Positions 7,891 to 16,604 of a stretch of DNA of 64,000 bases are shown piece after piece (positions within the stretch are counted from its first letter, which is position 1; each line of letters opens with the position of its first letter). The stretch covers positions 310,001-374,000 of the forward strand of contig NZ_LJYX01000006.1 in the NCBI RefSeq assembly GCF_001440345.1, read 5' to 3'. A program made the translations under genes and the position numbers. The notes under the pieces were generated by a model. The model saw nothing but the letters and a program-made list of their open reading frames with translations, was not told the origin of the DNA and did not search any database. Source of the stretch: Colwellia sp. TT2012 (GTDB lineage: Bacteria > Pseudomonadota > Gammaproteobacteria > Enterobacterales > Alteromonadaceae).

Positions 7891-8454
7891 TGGTTTTGGT
7901 TCCCTTGTAATTTACGGCTTAGACAACGCTGTCAGCAGGCTCAGTATAAGCTACCGTTAAAATAGTAGCAGCTATTACCACAATATAGTCTTTCAAGCCT
8001 TAAGTGAGTAATTTACCTAAATGGATATATTTATTAATAATTAAGCAAGCAGTTTTTGGCAAATTGACACCGTTGATCGTTTTTTTAAGTGTAGATGTTC
8101 GCAAAACTCTGTTAGTGCTTGCGCTCTACCCACAGCACCATGAAAACATTGCCGATATTTACATTACTCGGTCCAGTTGCCTGGGGCTCAAAGCATGGTT
8201 TCTGACCGCGACAAATGATAATACCCTTAAGTCTTTTAAATTCTCACGGAATCCTGCCTCTTGCCGTGGACCTAGGATAAATAGTTAATTTGACAACAAT
8301 AAATAAGTAAAACACTAATTCATTAGTCAATTTAACCACATAGTGAATTGTTAATCGGTGTTTTTAAATGTAACTTACTGTTACATATAGAAAATGAGTA
8401 ACTGGCATAGCTTGTGCTATTTTTAATGCATTATTAAAAATACGGAAATATCTA
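7891..8454. other. Long intergenic region upstream of the efflux operon
   Basis: 564 bases. An open frame starting GTG at 8004 (94 codons) shows no family features. On the minus strand about 8150-8290 encodes a coding-like stretch (LGPRQEAGFRENLKDLRVLS) ending at a stop, but it lacks a start and a known domain, so it may be a gene remnant. The last 100 bases carry two inverted repeats of the efflux promoter region: 8368-8386, and 8419-8441 in the probable leader. Confidence 0.5.
8368..8386. promoter_or_regulatory. Operator-like inverted repeat before RND efflux operon
   Basis: ATGTAAC and GTTACAT, 7-base perfect arms with a 5-base centre, lie about 70 bases before the adaptor start. The form is like TetR-family operators of efflux genes, but no such regulator is next to it. 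A second repeat, ATTTTTAAT/ATTAAAAAT (8419-8441), follows just before the ribosome-binding site. Confidence 0.45.
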
Positions 8455-9582
8455 ATGCTTACTTTTTCTAAAACATCACTTCTTGTTTCAGCACTGCTGA
8501 CAACCGCCTTTTTAACCGCGTGTTCAGAGCCCGAAGCGAAGGAGGAGGATAATAAAATTGCAGAATTTGCCATACCTGTAATGGTGGTGAGTATCGAGCG
8601 TAAAGACATTTCATCAAATTTCCACACCACAGCGATATTAGAATCTCGTAATGAAGCGGACATTATCACCCGCGTGACCGGTATTATTGAAGAGCTAACG
8701 GTTGAAGAAGGTGATTTTGTTGAAAAAGGTCAACTGCTGGCTAAAGTTGATGCTAGACGTTATCAATTAGCACTCGATAAAGCGGAAGCTGAACTTGCCG
8801 GTATTAAGCAGGAGTTGCAGCGTTTGTCTTTAATGGTCGAAAAGCAATTAGTGAGTGCACAAGCCTCAGATAAATTGAAATATCAGCATAGAGCTGCGAT
8901 AGCGGCAAGAGACTTAGCCGTCCTAGATTTGCTGGACAGTCAAATTGTTGCGCCCATTTCAGGTTATATTTCCCAGCGCCTTATTAAAACGGGTCACTTT
9001 ACCCAAGGCTATCAAAAATTATTCCATATTGTTGACCAATCAAGTTTACAAGCTGTGGTTTATTTACCGGAACATAAGCTGAGCTATGTGAAATTAGGGC
9101 AACAGGCCTTATTAAACTTTAGTGCTCGACAAGGGCAACAATTTATTGCGCAAGTACGGTCAATTTCTCCGGTAATCGACAGCCGCAGTGGTACTTTCAA
9201 GGTGATTTTGTCTTTAGCTAATGACGAGTTGCAATTAAAGCCAGGTATGTTTGCACAAATCGCTCTGACTTTTGCTACCCACAAAGATACCTTAACTATT
9301 CCAACGGATGCCATCATTACCCTTGATAACCAAAGTAAAATTTACTTAGTAAAGGATAATAAAGCGGTAGAAGTGTTAATCAACAAAGGTTTTGTGCAAG
9401 AGCAACTGACCGAGATAAGTGGTGAGTTACATGAAGGTGATAGTGTCGTAGTTAACGGTCAACATAACCTCAAAGCAAACGCCTTGGTTGAAATATTAAA
9501 TGCCAAACCTAGCGCAGAAGATAGTTTCAATGATGAAGAGTTAATCGAGACCGACACGGTAATCGTAATAGCGACTAAATAG
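8455..9582 (+). CDS. RND efflux periplasmic adaptor lipoprotein
   Basis: A 375-residue membrane-fusion protein of the AcrA/MexA type. The signal ends in the lipobox LTAC, so Cys23 is probably lipidated. A barrel-sandwich half-motif (ITRVTGIIEELTVEEGDFV, EKGQLLAKVDARRYQLAL) leads into an alpha hairpin (AEAELAGIKQELQRL) and the return strand VAPISGYISQRLIKTGHF. A beta-barrel domain with DSRSGTFKVILSL and LKPGMFAQIAL and a membrane-proximal domain follow. It links the inner-membrane pumps encoded downstream to an outer-membrane channel not present in this window. It is first gene of the operon. Confidence 0.95.
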   Translation: MLTFSKTSLLVSALLTTAFLTACSEPEAKEEDNKIAEFAIPVMVVSIERKDISSNFHTTAILESRNEADIITRVTGIIEELTVEEGDFVEKGQLLAKVDARRYQLALDKAEAELAGIKQELQRLSLMVEKQLVSAQASDKLKYQHRAAIAARDLAVLDLLDSQIVAPISGYISQRLIKTGHFTQGYQKLFHIVDQSSLQAVVYLPEHKLSYVKLGQQALLNFSARQGQQFIAQVRSISPVIDSRSGTFKVILSLANDELQLKPGMFAQIALTFATHKDTLTIPTDAIITLDNQSKIYLVKDNKAVEVLINKGFVQEQLTEISGELHEGDSVVVNGQHNLKANALVEILNAKPSAEDSFNDEELIETDTVIVIATK

Positions 9583-9594
9583 AGAGTCAGTAGC

Positions 9595-9714
9595 ATGAAT
9601 ATTTTGATTGATAGCTTATTCTTAGTGGTTGCCAAACACCCGGTAGCCACCATTTTAATAATTTTTATTGCCTTGTTAATCAGTAGTGTAAATACCATTG
9701 GAGCATTATCATGA
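9595..9714 (+). CDS. 39-residue membrane microprotein in the RND operon
   Basis: A complete short frame lies exactly in the 128-base gap between the adaptor and the first pump. It begins ATG at 9595, and its TGA (9712-9714) overlaps the pump ATG at 9711 as ATGA, a hallmark of translational coupling. The product starts MNILIDSLFLVVAKHPVATI and continues with about 20 hydrophobic residues, a single membrane segment. KHPVATILIIFIAL resembles the KxPVT...F start of transmembrane helix 1 of RND pumps, so it is either an AcrZ-like accessory peptide or a relic of a duplicated pump start. The upstream ribosome-binding site (GAGAG) is weakly placed. Confidence 0.55.
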   Translation: MNILIDSLFLVVAKHPVATILIIFIALLISSVNTIGALS

Positions 9715-12700
9715 GTATTGTTGATGTGGCGATAAAACGTCCGGTTACCATATGGATGTTTACTTTTGCCGTCATGCTTTTTGGTTTAGTGGGCTTATCT
9801 CGGCTGGCGGTTAACCTGTTACCGGAACTGTCTTATCCTACCTTGACTGTGCGCACTAACTATATAGGAGCCGCCCCTGCTGAAATTGAGCAATTAATTA
9901 CTAAACCCATTGAAGAAGCGGTTGGTGTGGTAAAGGGATTAAGGAAAATAAGCTCGGTATCTAAAGCGGGGCAGTCAGATGTGTTACTTGAGTTTGACTG
10001 GGATGTTGCTATGGATATCACCAGCTTAGAAGTGAGGGAAAAGCTCGATCTTATTCGTTTACCCCTTGATGTACAAAAGCCACTTATTTTGAAGTTTAAC
10101 CCGTCTTTAGATCCCATTATCCGTTTGGGTTTGCAAACTTCAGATAATTCGGTGGCTGGCTTAACTGAGCTACGAACGTTTGCTGAATATGAGGTGAAGC
10201 GCCAATTAGAATCACTACTCGGTGTGGCATCGGTAAAGTTAGGTGGTGGTCTTGAACAAGAATATCAAGTTGTTATTGATCAACACAAGTTGGCGCAGCT
10301 TAATTTAAGTAGTCAAGATATCATTAATCGAATTCATGCCGAAAATATCAACATTTCCGCCGGTAAGTTAATTGAGGGCAATACTCAATACCTAGTGCGT
10401 ACGCTGAATCAGTTTACTCATATCAGTCAAATTGGCGATCTGGTGGTTTATCGCGAAAATGAGAAAATAATCACCCTAAGTGATATTGCTACCATTGTTG
10501 ATGGTTACAAAGAACGCACCGATATAACCCGTATTAACGCTGTTGAGGCGGTTGAATTAGCCATCTATAAAGAAGGTGATGCTAATACGGTGCAAGTGGC
10601 AAACTTAATCAATAATAAGCTCGATGCCATTAATAAGTTATTGGGGGATCGCTATCAATTAACCGTGGTCTATGATCAATCAACCTTTATTACTAATGCC
10701 ATTAGCGAGGTGAAATCAGCGGCGATCATTGGTGGTTTATTGGCAATGTTCATCCTATACCTTTTCTTGCGCTCGATTATCCCAACCCTTATTATTTCTT
10801 TATCAATACCGGTGTCGGTTATTGCCACATTTAACATGATGTATGCTAACGATATCAGTCTTAATATCATGTCCCTTGGTGGCATTGCCTTAGCAATGGG
10901 GTTACTGGTCGATAATGCCATCGTGGTGTTGGAAAATATTGCCCGCTATAAAGAGCAGGGCTTGAATGTTGTTGAAGCTGCTCGAAAAGGCACTAAAGAA
11001 GTGAGTGGCGCTATTATTGCCTCAACACTCACTACGTTGGCTGTTTTTGTGCCGTTAATTTTTGTCGAAGGTGTCGCCGGACAGCTGTTTGCCGATCAAG
11101 CCATGACAGTCGCTTTTGCCCTCATTGCTTCATTAGTTGTGGCGCTAACCTTGATACCAATGCTGGCTTCAAGACAGATGTCGCCAGCAGCAGAGCAAGA
11201 AAAAGACGATAGTGATGTGGACAAAATTAGTTTTAAAGCGTTGGTTTGGACTAAAAAAATAACCTTTATCTTAGCTTTACCCGTTAAAGTTATTTTTATT
11301 TGGTTGCCTATGCTTATTACCCGTATTGTGCTTATGGTTTTTCATGGGATTAATAAAGTCGCTGCCTTTATCATGAAGCCACTTAGCGCCGGATTTAATT
11401 TTGTCTTTGAGCGGTTAGCCGCATTTTATGACAAATCGTTAGCTCTAGCGTTAAAACATGGTGTTAGTACCTTACTGATCAGCCTAGTCTTTGCGGGTTC
11501 AGCTTTCTTTATCTTACCTAAAATAGGGGTGGAATTATTACCGCCTTTGGCGCAAGGAGAGTTTTATCTTGAACTTGAGCTTGCTCCGGGTACACCGCTG
11601 GCAGTAACAGACAACACCATAAATAAAATAGCTCAACAATTACAGCAAGATAAACGCATTAAAAGTACCTATTCATTAACGGGTCGAGGCAGTTTAATGA
11701 CCAGTAATGCGGATAAAGGTGGTGAGCATCAGGCTAGGTTGCAAATAATGCTGCATGATAGTCAAGATGAACGACAAGTGATGGCGGATATTCGTCAGTA
11801 TAGTGAAAAAATTGTTGGCGCTACTACCCAATTAAACCAACCGGAATTGTTTACTTTTAGTAAACCAATCAGCATAGAATTGGCAAGTTATGATCTTAAC
11901 TTGCTAACCAGCTACAGTAATAAATTAACAACATTGATGCACCAAGATGCACAGTTTGTTGATGTTGCCAATAGCCAACGTAAAGGGCAACCAGAACTAG
12001 CGATACATTTTAATCAGCAAAAAATTGCTCAGTTAGGCTTGAATGCACCCGATATAGCACGACTTGTTGCGGTGAACATCGGCGGGAATATTGCCAGTAA
12101 ATATACCTTACTTGATCGAAAGATAGATATTTTAGTACGTAGCGCTGCCAAGCAACGTGATTCTATTGCCGATTTAAGGGAGCTTGTGGTTAACCCCAAT
12201 AGTGACTTTCCTATCACACTTGACAGTATCAGTACTATTGTTGAGACCGTTGGTCCAGCGCAAATTAACCGCATTAACCAACAGCGTGTTGCGATTATTA
12301 GTGCCAATATAGCGATGGGCGATCAAAATAGTGCCTTAGCTAAGGCCAATGAATTAATCGAGCAATTAAAACTGCCGTTAAGCGTAGTAGCGACTTTTGG
12401 CGGACAAAGCGAAGAAATGCAACAGTCATTTAACTCCATGCTGATGGCATTAACCTTGGCGGTATTTTTAGTTTACCTAGTGATGGCTTCTAAGTTTGAG
12501 TCATTATTACAACCCTTATTAATCTTGTTCAGCGTACCGCTAGCCGGTGTTGGCTCTATTTATGGCTTATATTTATTTGGCTGTAATATCAGTGTCATCG
12601 TCTTTATTGGTTTGATTATGTTGGCGGGTATTGTGGTGAATAATGCCATTGTTTTACTTGATAGAATTAACCAATTACGTGGCCAAGGTTTAGATAAAGC

Positions 12701-13004
12701 TATGGCTATAACGCAGGCTGCTCAGTCTCGATTACGTCCTATTATAATGACGACACTTACCACAGCACTGGCCTTGCTTCCTATGGCCTTCGGGGTGGGC
12801 GAAGGGGCCGAGCTCAGAACGCCTATGGCGATAACAGTAATCAGCGGTCTACTTTGCTCAACGCTATTAACCTTAATCGTTTTACCTGTGCTTTATCATT
12901 TGTTTGATCATAAAAAAATTGCTTCGCTGACCGTTGACGGTTTATGTGTTGAAGAGAATAACGAGCCTGGCATAAGCGCATTACCGGAGCCACAAAATGT
13001 CTAA
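9711..13004 (+). CDS. RND efflux transporter permease, first subunit
   Basis: 1,097 residues with the two-repeat AcrB-type layout: transmembrane helix 1 after KRPVTIWMF, a periplasmic porter domain, helices 2-6 with GLLVDNAIVVLEN (D401-N402 in helix 4), a second porter domain, and helices 8-12 with GIVVNNAIVLLDRINQ. It would export lipophilic or charged compounds using the proton gradient. About 100 residues between the halves (after residue ~500) carry extra hydrophobic segments (ALPVKVIFIWLPMLITRIVL), longer than in AcrB. Its last codons overlap the next gene by 8 bases, so the two pumps are probably coupled and may form mixed trimers as MdtB-MdtC do. Confidence 0.93.
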   Translation: MSIVDVAIKRPVTIWMFTFAVMLFGLVGLSRLAVNLLPELSYPTLTVRTNYIGAAPAEIEQLITKPIEEAVGVVKGLRKISSVSKAGQSDVLLEFDWDVAMDITSLEVREKLDLIRLPLDVQKPLILKFNPSLDPIIRLGLQTSDNSVAGLTELRTFAEYEVKRQLESLLGVASVKLGGGLEQEYQVVIDQHKLAQLNLSSQDIINRIHAENINISAGKLIEGNTQYLVRTLNQFTHISQIGDLVVYRENEKIITLSDIATIVDGYKERTDITRINAVEAVELAIYKEGDANTVQVANLINNKLDAINKLLGDRYQLTVVYDQSTFITNAISEVKSAAIIGGLLAMFILYLFLRSIIPTLIISLSIPVSVIATFNMMYANDISLNIMSLGGIALAMGLLVDNAIVVLENIARYKEQGLNVVEAARKGTKEVSGAIIASTLTTLAVFVPLIFVEGVAGQLFADQAMTVAFALIASLVVALTLIPMLASRQMSPAAEQEKDDSDVDKISFKALVWTKKITFILALPVKVIFIWLPMLITRIVLMVFHGINKVAAFIMKPLSAGFNFVFERLAAFYDKSLALALKHGVSTLLISLVFAGSAFFILPKIGVELLPPLAQGEFYLELELAPGTPLAVTDNTINKIAQQLQQDKRIKSTYSLTGRGSLMTSNADKGGEHQARLQIMLHDSQDERQVMADIRQYSEKIVGATTQLNQPELFTFSKPISIELASYDLNLLTSYSNKLTTLMHQDAQFVDVANSQRKGQPELAIHFNQQKIAQLGLNAPDIARLVAVNIGGNIASKYTLLDRKIDILVRSAAKQRDSIADLRELVVNPNSDFPITLDSISTIVETVGPAQINRINQQRVAIISANIAMGDQNSALAKANELIEQLKLPLSVVATFGGQSEEMQQSFNSMLMALTLAVFLVYLVMASKFESLLQPLLILFSVPLAGVGSIYGLYLFGCNISVIVFIGLIMLAGIVVNNAIVLLDRINQLRGQGLDKAMAITQAAQSRLRPIIMTTLTTALALLPMAFGVGEGAELRTPMAITVISGLLCSTLLTLIVLPVLYHLFDHKKIASLTVDGLCVEENNEPGISALPEPQNV

Positions 13005-16000
13005 TAGTAGCTTTAACTTAACTGCGCTGGCGCTTAAAAAACCAGTAACCACCTTGATGCTTTGTCTAACCATGTTGATGATGGGTATAGCGGCAACACA
13101 GTTACTGCCCTTGGAAAAATGGCCGGGTATCGACATCCCTGAAATGATGATAAGTGCGCCGTATCAAGCATCAAGCCCTGCAGAAGTCGAGCGCTTAGTG
13201 ACTAAACCCCTAGAAGAAGCACTGGCAACTATGGGGGGCATAAAGCGACTTAGTTCGCGCTCAACAGAGCATGGCGCAGAAATAAGTATTGAAGTTGCAT
13301 GGGAAACTAGTTTAACGGGCAAAGCGATAGAAGCGCGTGAGAAAATTGATGCCATTCGTCATTTATTACCGGAAGATTTACAACGTGTCTTTGTCTATCA
13401 GTTTTCAACTGCGGATATGCCTATTTTAACGCTGCGTATTTCCAGTGAACGTGAACTGAAAAACAGCTTTCAGCTGCTCAATAATTATTTGAAAAAACCA
13501 CTGGAGCGCCTGCCTGGCGTTTCAAAAGTTGAGCTTTATGGCGTAGACCAGCGACAAATATCTATCCGCTTAATGAGCGAGCGCATGGCAAGTCATAACA
13601 TTGATGTTTTGCAACTAACAAAAATGCTACAGGCCCATAACTTTACCATCAATGCTGGCTCATTAAGGTCAGCAACGAATACTATTCGCATTAGTCCTAA
13701 AGGTGAGTTTACTCAACTAAATGATATACGAGGCCTAGTGGTTAAAGATAACGTTTATCTTGGCGATATTGCGCAGGTGTTATTTGAGCAACCAGAAAGA
13801 ATCGACGGTCGACATTTAGATAGAAGTTACGCTATTGGCGTCAATATTTTTAAAGAATCCAGTGCTAACCTGGTCGATGTTGCGGGCCGAGTTGTTAGCG
13901 CGGTTGATGAAATATCGCAAAGTTCGCAGTTTAGTGGTATCAATATTTTTATGATGGAGGATCAGGCAAAAGGGGTGACCGATTCATTGTCGGCCTTGTT
14001 AATGGCTGGCGCCATTGGTGCGGTACTATCCTTTATGGTGTTATTTCTTTTTCTGCGCAACACTACCGCAACTATTCTGGTGGTGGCATCAGTACCCTTT
14101 TCTATTTGTATCACCTTAGCGGTTATGTACTTTTTAGGCTACTCACTGAATATTCTGTCAATGATGGGACTATTATTAGCGGTCGGTATGTTGGTTGATA
14201 ACTCGGTAGTGGTGACGGAGTCAATTGCTGCCGAACACAGGAATAATCCAGCAACGACTCAGCAAGAAAAAATTCGCAATATATTGCGCGGTGTTGATAA
14301 AGTCTCCTTGGCCGTCATGACAGGCACATTAACGACCATGATAGTATTTCTGCCAAATATTATTGGCGAAAAGGTACAAATCACCGTTTTCTTAGAGCAT
14401 GTCGCTATTGCCATCTGTATTTCCTTAGCGGCCTCGTTATTGATTGCTAAAACCTTGCTGCCCTTATTATTATCTAAAATTCCACTGGAAAATCTTGTTG
14501 CTAGCTCAAGCAAAAAATCGAACCATAGTGAGAAAAACTCAACGGTTAATAATGGCAGTATGCGCTATAAAAAAAGCCTTTCCTGGGTATTAGCTCACCC
14601 CAAAATTACCGGCTTTTGCGCCTTGTTGATTTTAGCAAGTTCGGCGATTCCTATGGGAGTGATCACCTCAGATAATAATGACAATCAAGACGGAACCCGC
14701 CTATTTATGCGTTATCACGTTGAAGGTCAATTTCCACTTGAGCATGTAGAAGCCATGGTGAATCGTATGGAAGCCTATTTGTATGAACATCAAGAGGAAT
14801 TCTATATTGATTCTGTTTACAGTTATTACAGTGGTGAACGGGCCTCTTCTACCTTGTTACTCAAAGAAAGTCGCGATATTTCCATGAATGAATTAAAAGA
14901 ACGCATTCGAAAAAATATGCCGGCATTTTATGCTGCTAAACCCGACTTTGGTTGGCAGAGTGCTAAAAGTGGTGGTGTTAGTGTCACCTTGTTGGGCGCC
15001 TCAACAGAAATGTTAATGACGCTCTCTGAGCAAATCGTGCCGATACTTGCCCATGTTGACGGCTTAACCGATGTAAAAAGTGATGTATCTCAGCATCAAA
15101 AAGAAATGGTGGTGGTAATAGATCGCTTTAAAGCGAACCAATTGGGGCTTGATTCTCGACAAGTTGCACAAATTGTCGGCACGGCGTTACGGGGAGTTGA
15201 ACTACGCAGCTTCCGTCATGATCCTAATGGTGAAGTAAATATTCGCTTACTTTATGATGAAAAACTTAAGTACTCGTTAAATCAATTGAAAAAATTGCCT
15301 ATTACTAAAATTGATGGCCAAAATATTACCCTAGAAAGTGTTGCTCAATTTACGGTTCAGCCAAGGCTGGCAGCAATTTATCGTGAAGAAAGACAAACCG
15401 CCTTGACCATAGGGGCAAACATGAATGATATAACCATGGAGCAAGCCAAAGAACGTATTGAACTAGCCATGGCTAGTTTTGATTTACCGGCAGGGTACAC
15501 CTGGAAATTGGGACGTGGTTTTAATCGCCAGCAACAAGAGCAAAATATTATGTTGGTGAATATGTTGTTGGCTTTAGCCATGATTTATATAGTGATGGCG
15601 GCTTTATTTGAGTCGTTATTATTACCCGCGGCTATTATTAGCTCGATTTTATACTCCATTGTCGGTGTCTTTTGGTTTTTCCTGCTTACGGGTAACAGTA
15701 TGTCGGTGATGGGCATGATTGGCATTTTGATACTGATGGGCATAGTGGTCAATAATGGCATTGTCTTAATTGATCAAATAAATCAGATGTCACCAAATAT
15801 TGAGCAATTGGAAGCCGTGATCGCCGATATATGCGTTACTCGACTTCGCCCGGTGTTAATGACTGTGGCGACAACCGTATTAGGCATGGTGCCACTTGCG
15901 CTAGGCTCAACACAACTCGGCGGTGATGGTCCATCTTACGCACCGTTGGCTGTGGCCATTATAGGTGGTTTAACATTCTCAACAGTGACTAGTTTGTATC

Positions 16001-16101
16001 TTGTTCCTTGGTGTTACTTGATGTTTAGTAGGCTGGCGAGGAACTCAAGCATAGGCTTTAATAAGGCAAATACCTTTGCTAAGCGTATTGCCAAGGTGTA
16101 A
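12997..16101 (+). CDS. RND efflux transporter permease, second subunit
   Basis: 1,034 residues with the same fold as the preceding gene: KKPVTTLMLCLTMLMMG opening helix 1, GMLVDNSVVVTESI in helix 4 (D401-N402), and GIVVNNGIVLIDQINQM in helix 10. The sequences of the two pumps differ widely, so this is an old paralogous pair, not a recent duplication. It starts at ATG 12997 inside the end of the previous gene and ends 33 bases before a strong terminator, closing the operon. Substrates cannot be inferred. Confidence 0.93.
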   Translation: MSNSSFNLTALALKKPVTTLMLCLTMLMMGIAATQLLPLEKWPGIDIPEMMISAPYQASSPAEVERLVTKPLEEALATMGGIKRLSSRSTEHGAEISIEVAWETSLTGKAIEAREKIDAIRHLLPEDLQRVFVYQFSTADMPILTLRISSERELKNSFQLLNNYLKKPLERLPGVSKVELYGVDQRQISIRLMSERMASHNIDVLQLTKMLQAHNFTINAGSLRSATNTIRISPKGEFTQLNDIRGLVVKDNVYLGDIAQVLFEQPERIDGRHLDRSYAIGVNIFKESSANLVDVAGRVVSAVDEISQSSQFSGINIFMMEDQAKGVTDSLSALLMAGAIGAVLSFMVLFLFLRNTTATILVVASVPFSICITLAVMYFLGYSLNILSMMGLLLAVGMLVDNSVVVTESIAAEHRNNPATTQQEKIRNILRGVDKVSLAVMTGTLTTMIVFLPNIIGEKVQITVFLEHVAIAICISLAASLLIAKTLLPLLLSKIPLENLVASSSKKSNHSEKNSTVNNGSMRYKKSLSWVLAHPKITGFCALLILASSAIPMGVITSDNNDNQDGTRLFMRYHVEGQFPLEHVEAMVNRMEAYLYEHQEEFYIDSVYSYYSGERASSTLLLKESRDISMNELKERIRKNMPAFYAAKPDFGWQSAKSGGVSVTLLGASTEMLMTLSEQIVPILAHVDGLTDVKSDVSQHQKEMVVVIDRFKANQLGLDSRQVAQIVGTALRGVELRSFRHDPNGEVNIRLLYDEKLKYSLNQLKKLPITKIDGQNITLESVAQFTVQPRLAAIYREERQTALTIGANMNDITMEQAKERIELAMASFDLPAGYTWKLGRGFNRQQQEQNIMLVNMLLALAMIYIVMAALFESLLLPAAIISSILYSIVGVFWFFLLTGNSMSVMGMIGILILMGIVVNNGIVLIDQINQMSPNIEQLEAVIADICVTRLRPVLMTVATTVLGMVPLALGSTQLGGDGPSYAPLAVAIIGGLTFSTVTSLYLVPWCYLMFSRLARNSSIGFNKANTFAKRIAKV

Positions 16102-16134
16102 TGAATCATTGAAAATATGCTAATAATGAATAGC

Positions 16135-16169
16135 AAAAAGCCAGTAAAGTTAAGCTTTACTGGCTTTTT
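16135..16169 (+). terminator. Strong terminator of the RND operon
   Basis: A perfect 15-base stem (16135-16149 with 16155-16169) with the 5-base loop TTAAG ends in TTTTT. The stem is symmetric (A run on the left, T run on the right), so it can also stop minus-strand transcripts coming from 16200. Confidence 0.95.
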
Positions 16170-16199
16170 ATGTGCGGATACAAAGCTTTATTTTGAGTT

Positions 16200-16355
16200 T
16201 TACTCTGCCTTGGTTTGTTCCCTGCGTTTTGCTTCTTCAATGCGCCATGTTTGTAATTTAAGATAATAACCATCCCATACACAAGGATTACAGGCACCAC
16301 CACCACAACAGTCATCGTCGGCTGGCGCTAGGGGTTTTTCATGGGGATTTGACAT
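16200..16355 (-). CDS. Small cysteine-rich oxidoreductase-like protein
   Basis: A 51-residue frame starting ATG at 16353-16355. It contains CCGGGACNPCVWDGYYLKL followed by a basic helix, the signature of the short oxidoreductase-like domain (PF09791) found alone in many Gammaproteobacteria. Four cysteines (CC, C, C) suggest metal or redox chemistry. The biochemical role is not established. It is a single gene convergent with the RND operon, sharing its terminator region. Confidence 0.85.
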   Translation of the reverse strand: MSNPHEKPLAPADDDCCGGGACNPCVWDGYYLKLQTWRIEEAKRREQTKAE

Positions 16356-16404
16356 AAGCGTTGTTAACTCAAAATAAGTGAAATATTTACCGCGCTAGAA
16401 TAAC

Positions 16405-16432
16405 AAAAAAGCTCTGCATTTGCAGAGCTTTT
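16405..16432 (-). terminator. Terminator-like hairpin, 5' side of the 49-bp repeats
   Basis: Stem 16407-16418 with 16421-16432 (12 perfect pairs, loop TT). On the minus strand it ends in a T run (16405-16410), so it would terminate transcripts of accC that have passed the repeat block. Confidence 0.8.
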
Positions 16433-16433
16433 A

Positions 16434-16547
16434 ATATGTACAGGATGTACGGTATTCAGAAAATGCAGGACGCACATTTTCGATATGTACAGGATGTACG
16501 GTATTCAGAAAATGCAGGACGCACATTTTCGATATGTACAAGATGTA
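16434..16547. repeat. 49-bp tandem repeat, two full copies plus a partial
   Basis: Copies start at 16434, 16483 and 16532 with an exact 49-base period. The first two are identical, and the third follows the unit for about 16 bases with one change. The unit holds GTACAGGATGTAC and the interrupted palindrome AAAATG/CATTTT. It lies between the accC stop and its distal terminator and has no open frame. It is too short and has no spacers to be a CRISPR. Confidence 0.95.
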
Positions 16548-16604
16548 AGCTAGCTCACGGAGACAGCAGGTCTAGGAGTGAGCAATAGTGTTTTCTAACA
16601 AAAA

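Noticed and set aside
8004-8288. 94-codon open frame starting GTG
   Set aside because: No family signal or ribosome-binding site, and the opposite strand looks more coding in part of it.
16434-16547. Possible CRISPR-like repeat
   Set aside because: Repeats abut with no spacers and no cas genes are near; it is a plain tandem repeat.
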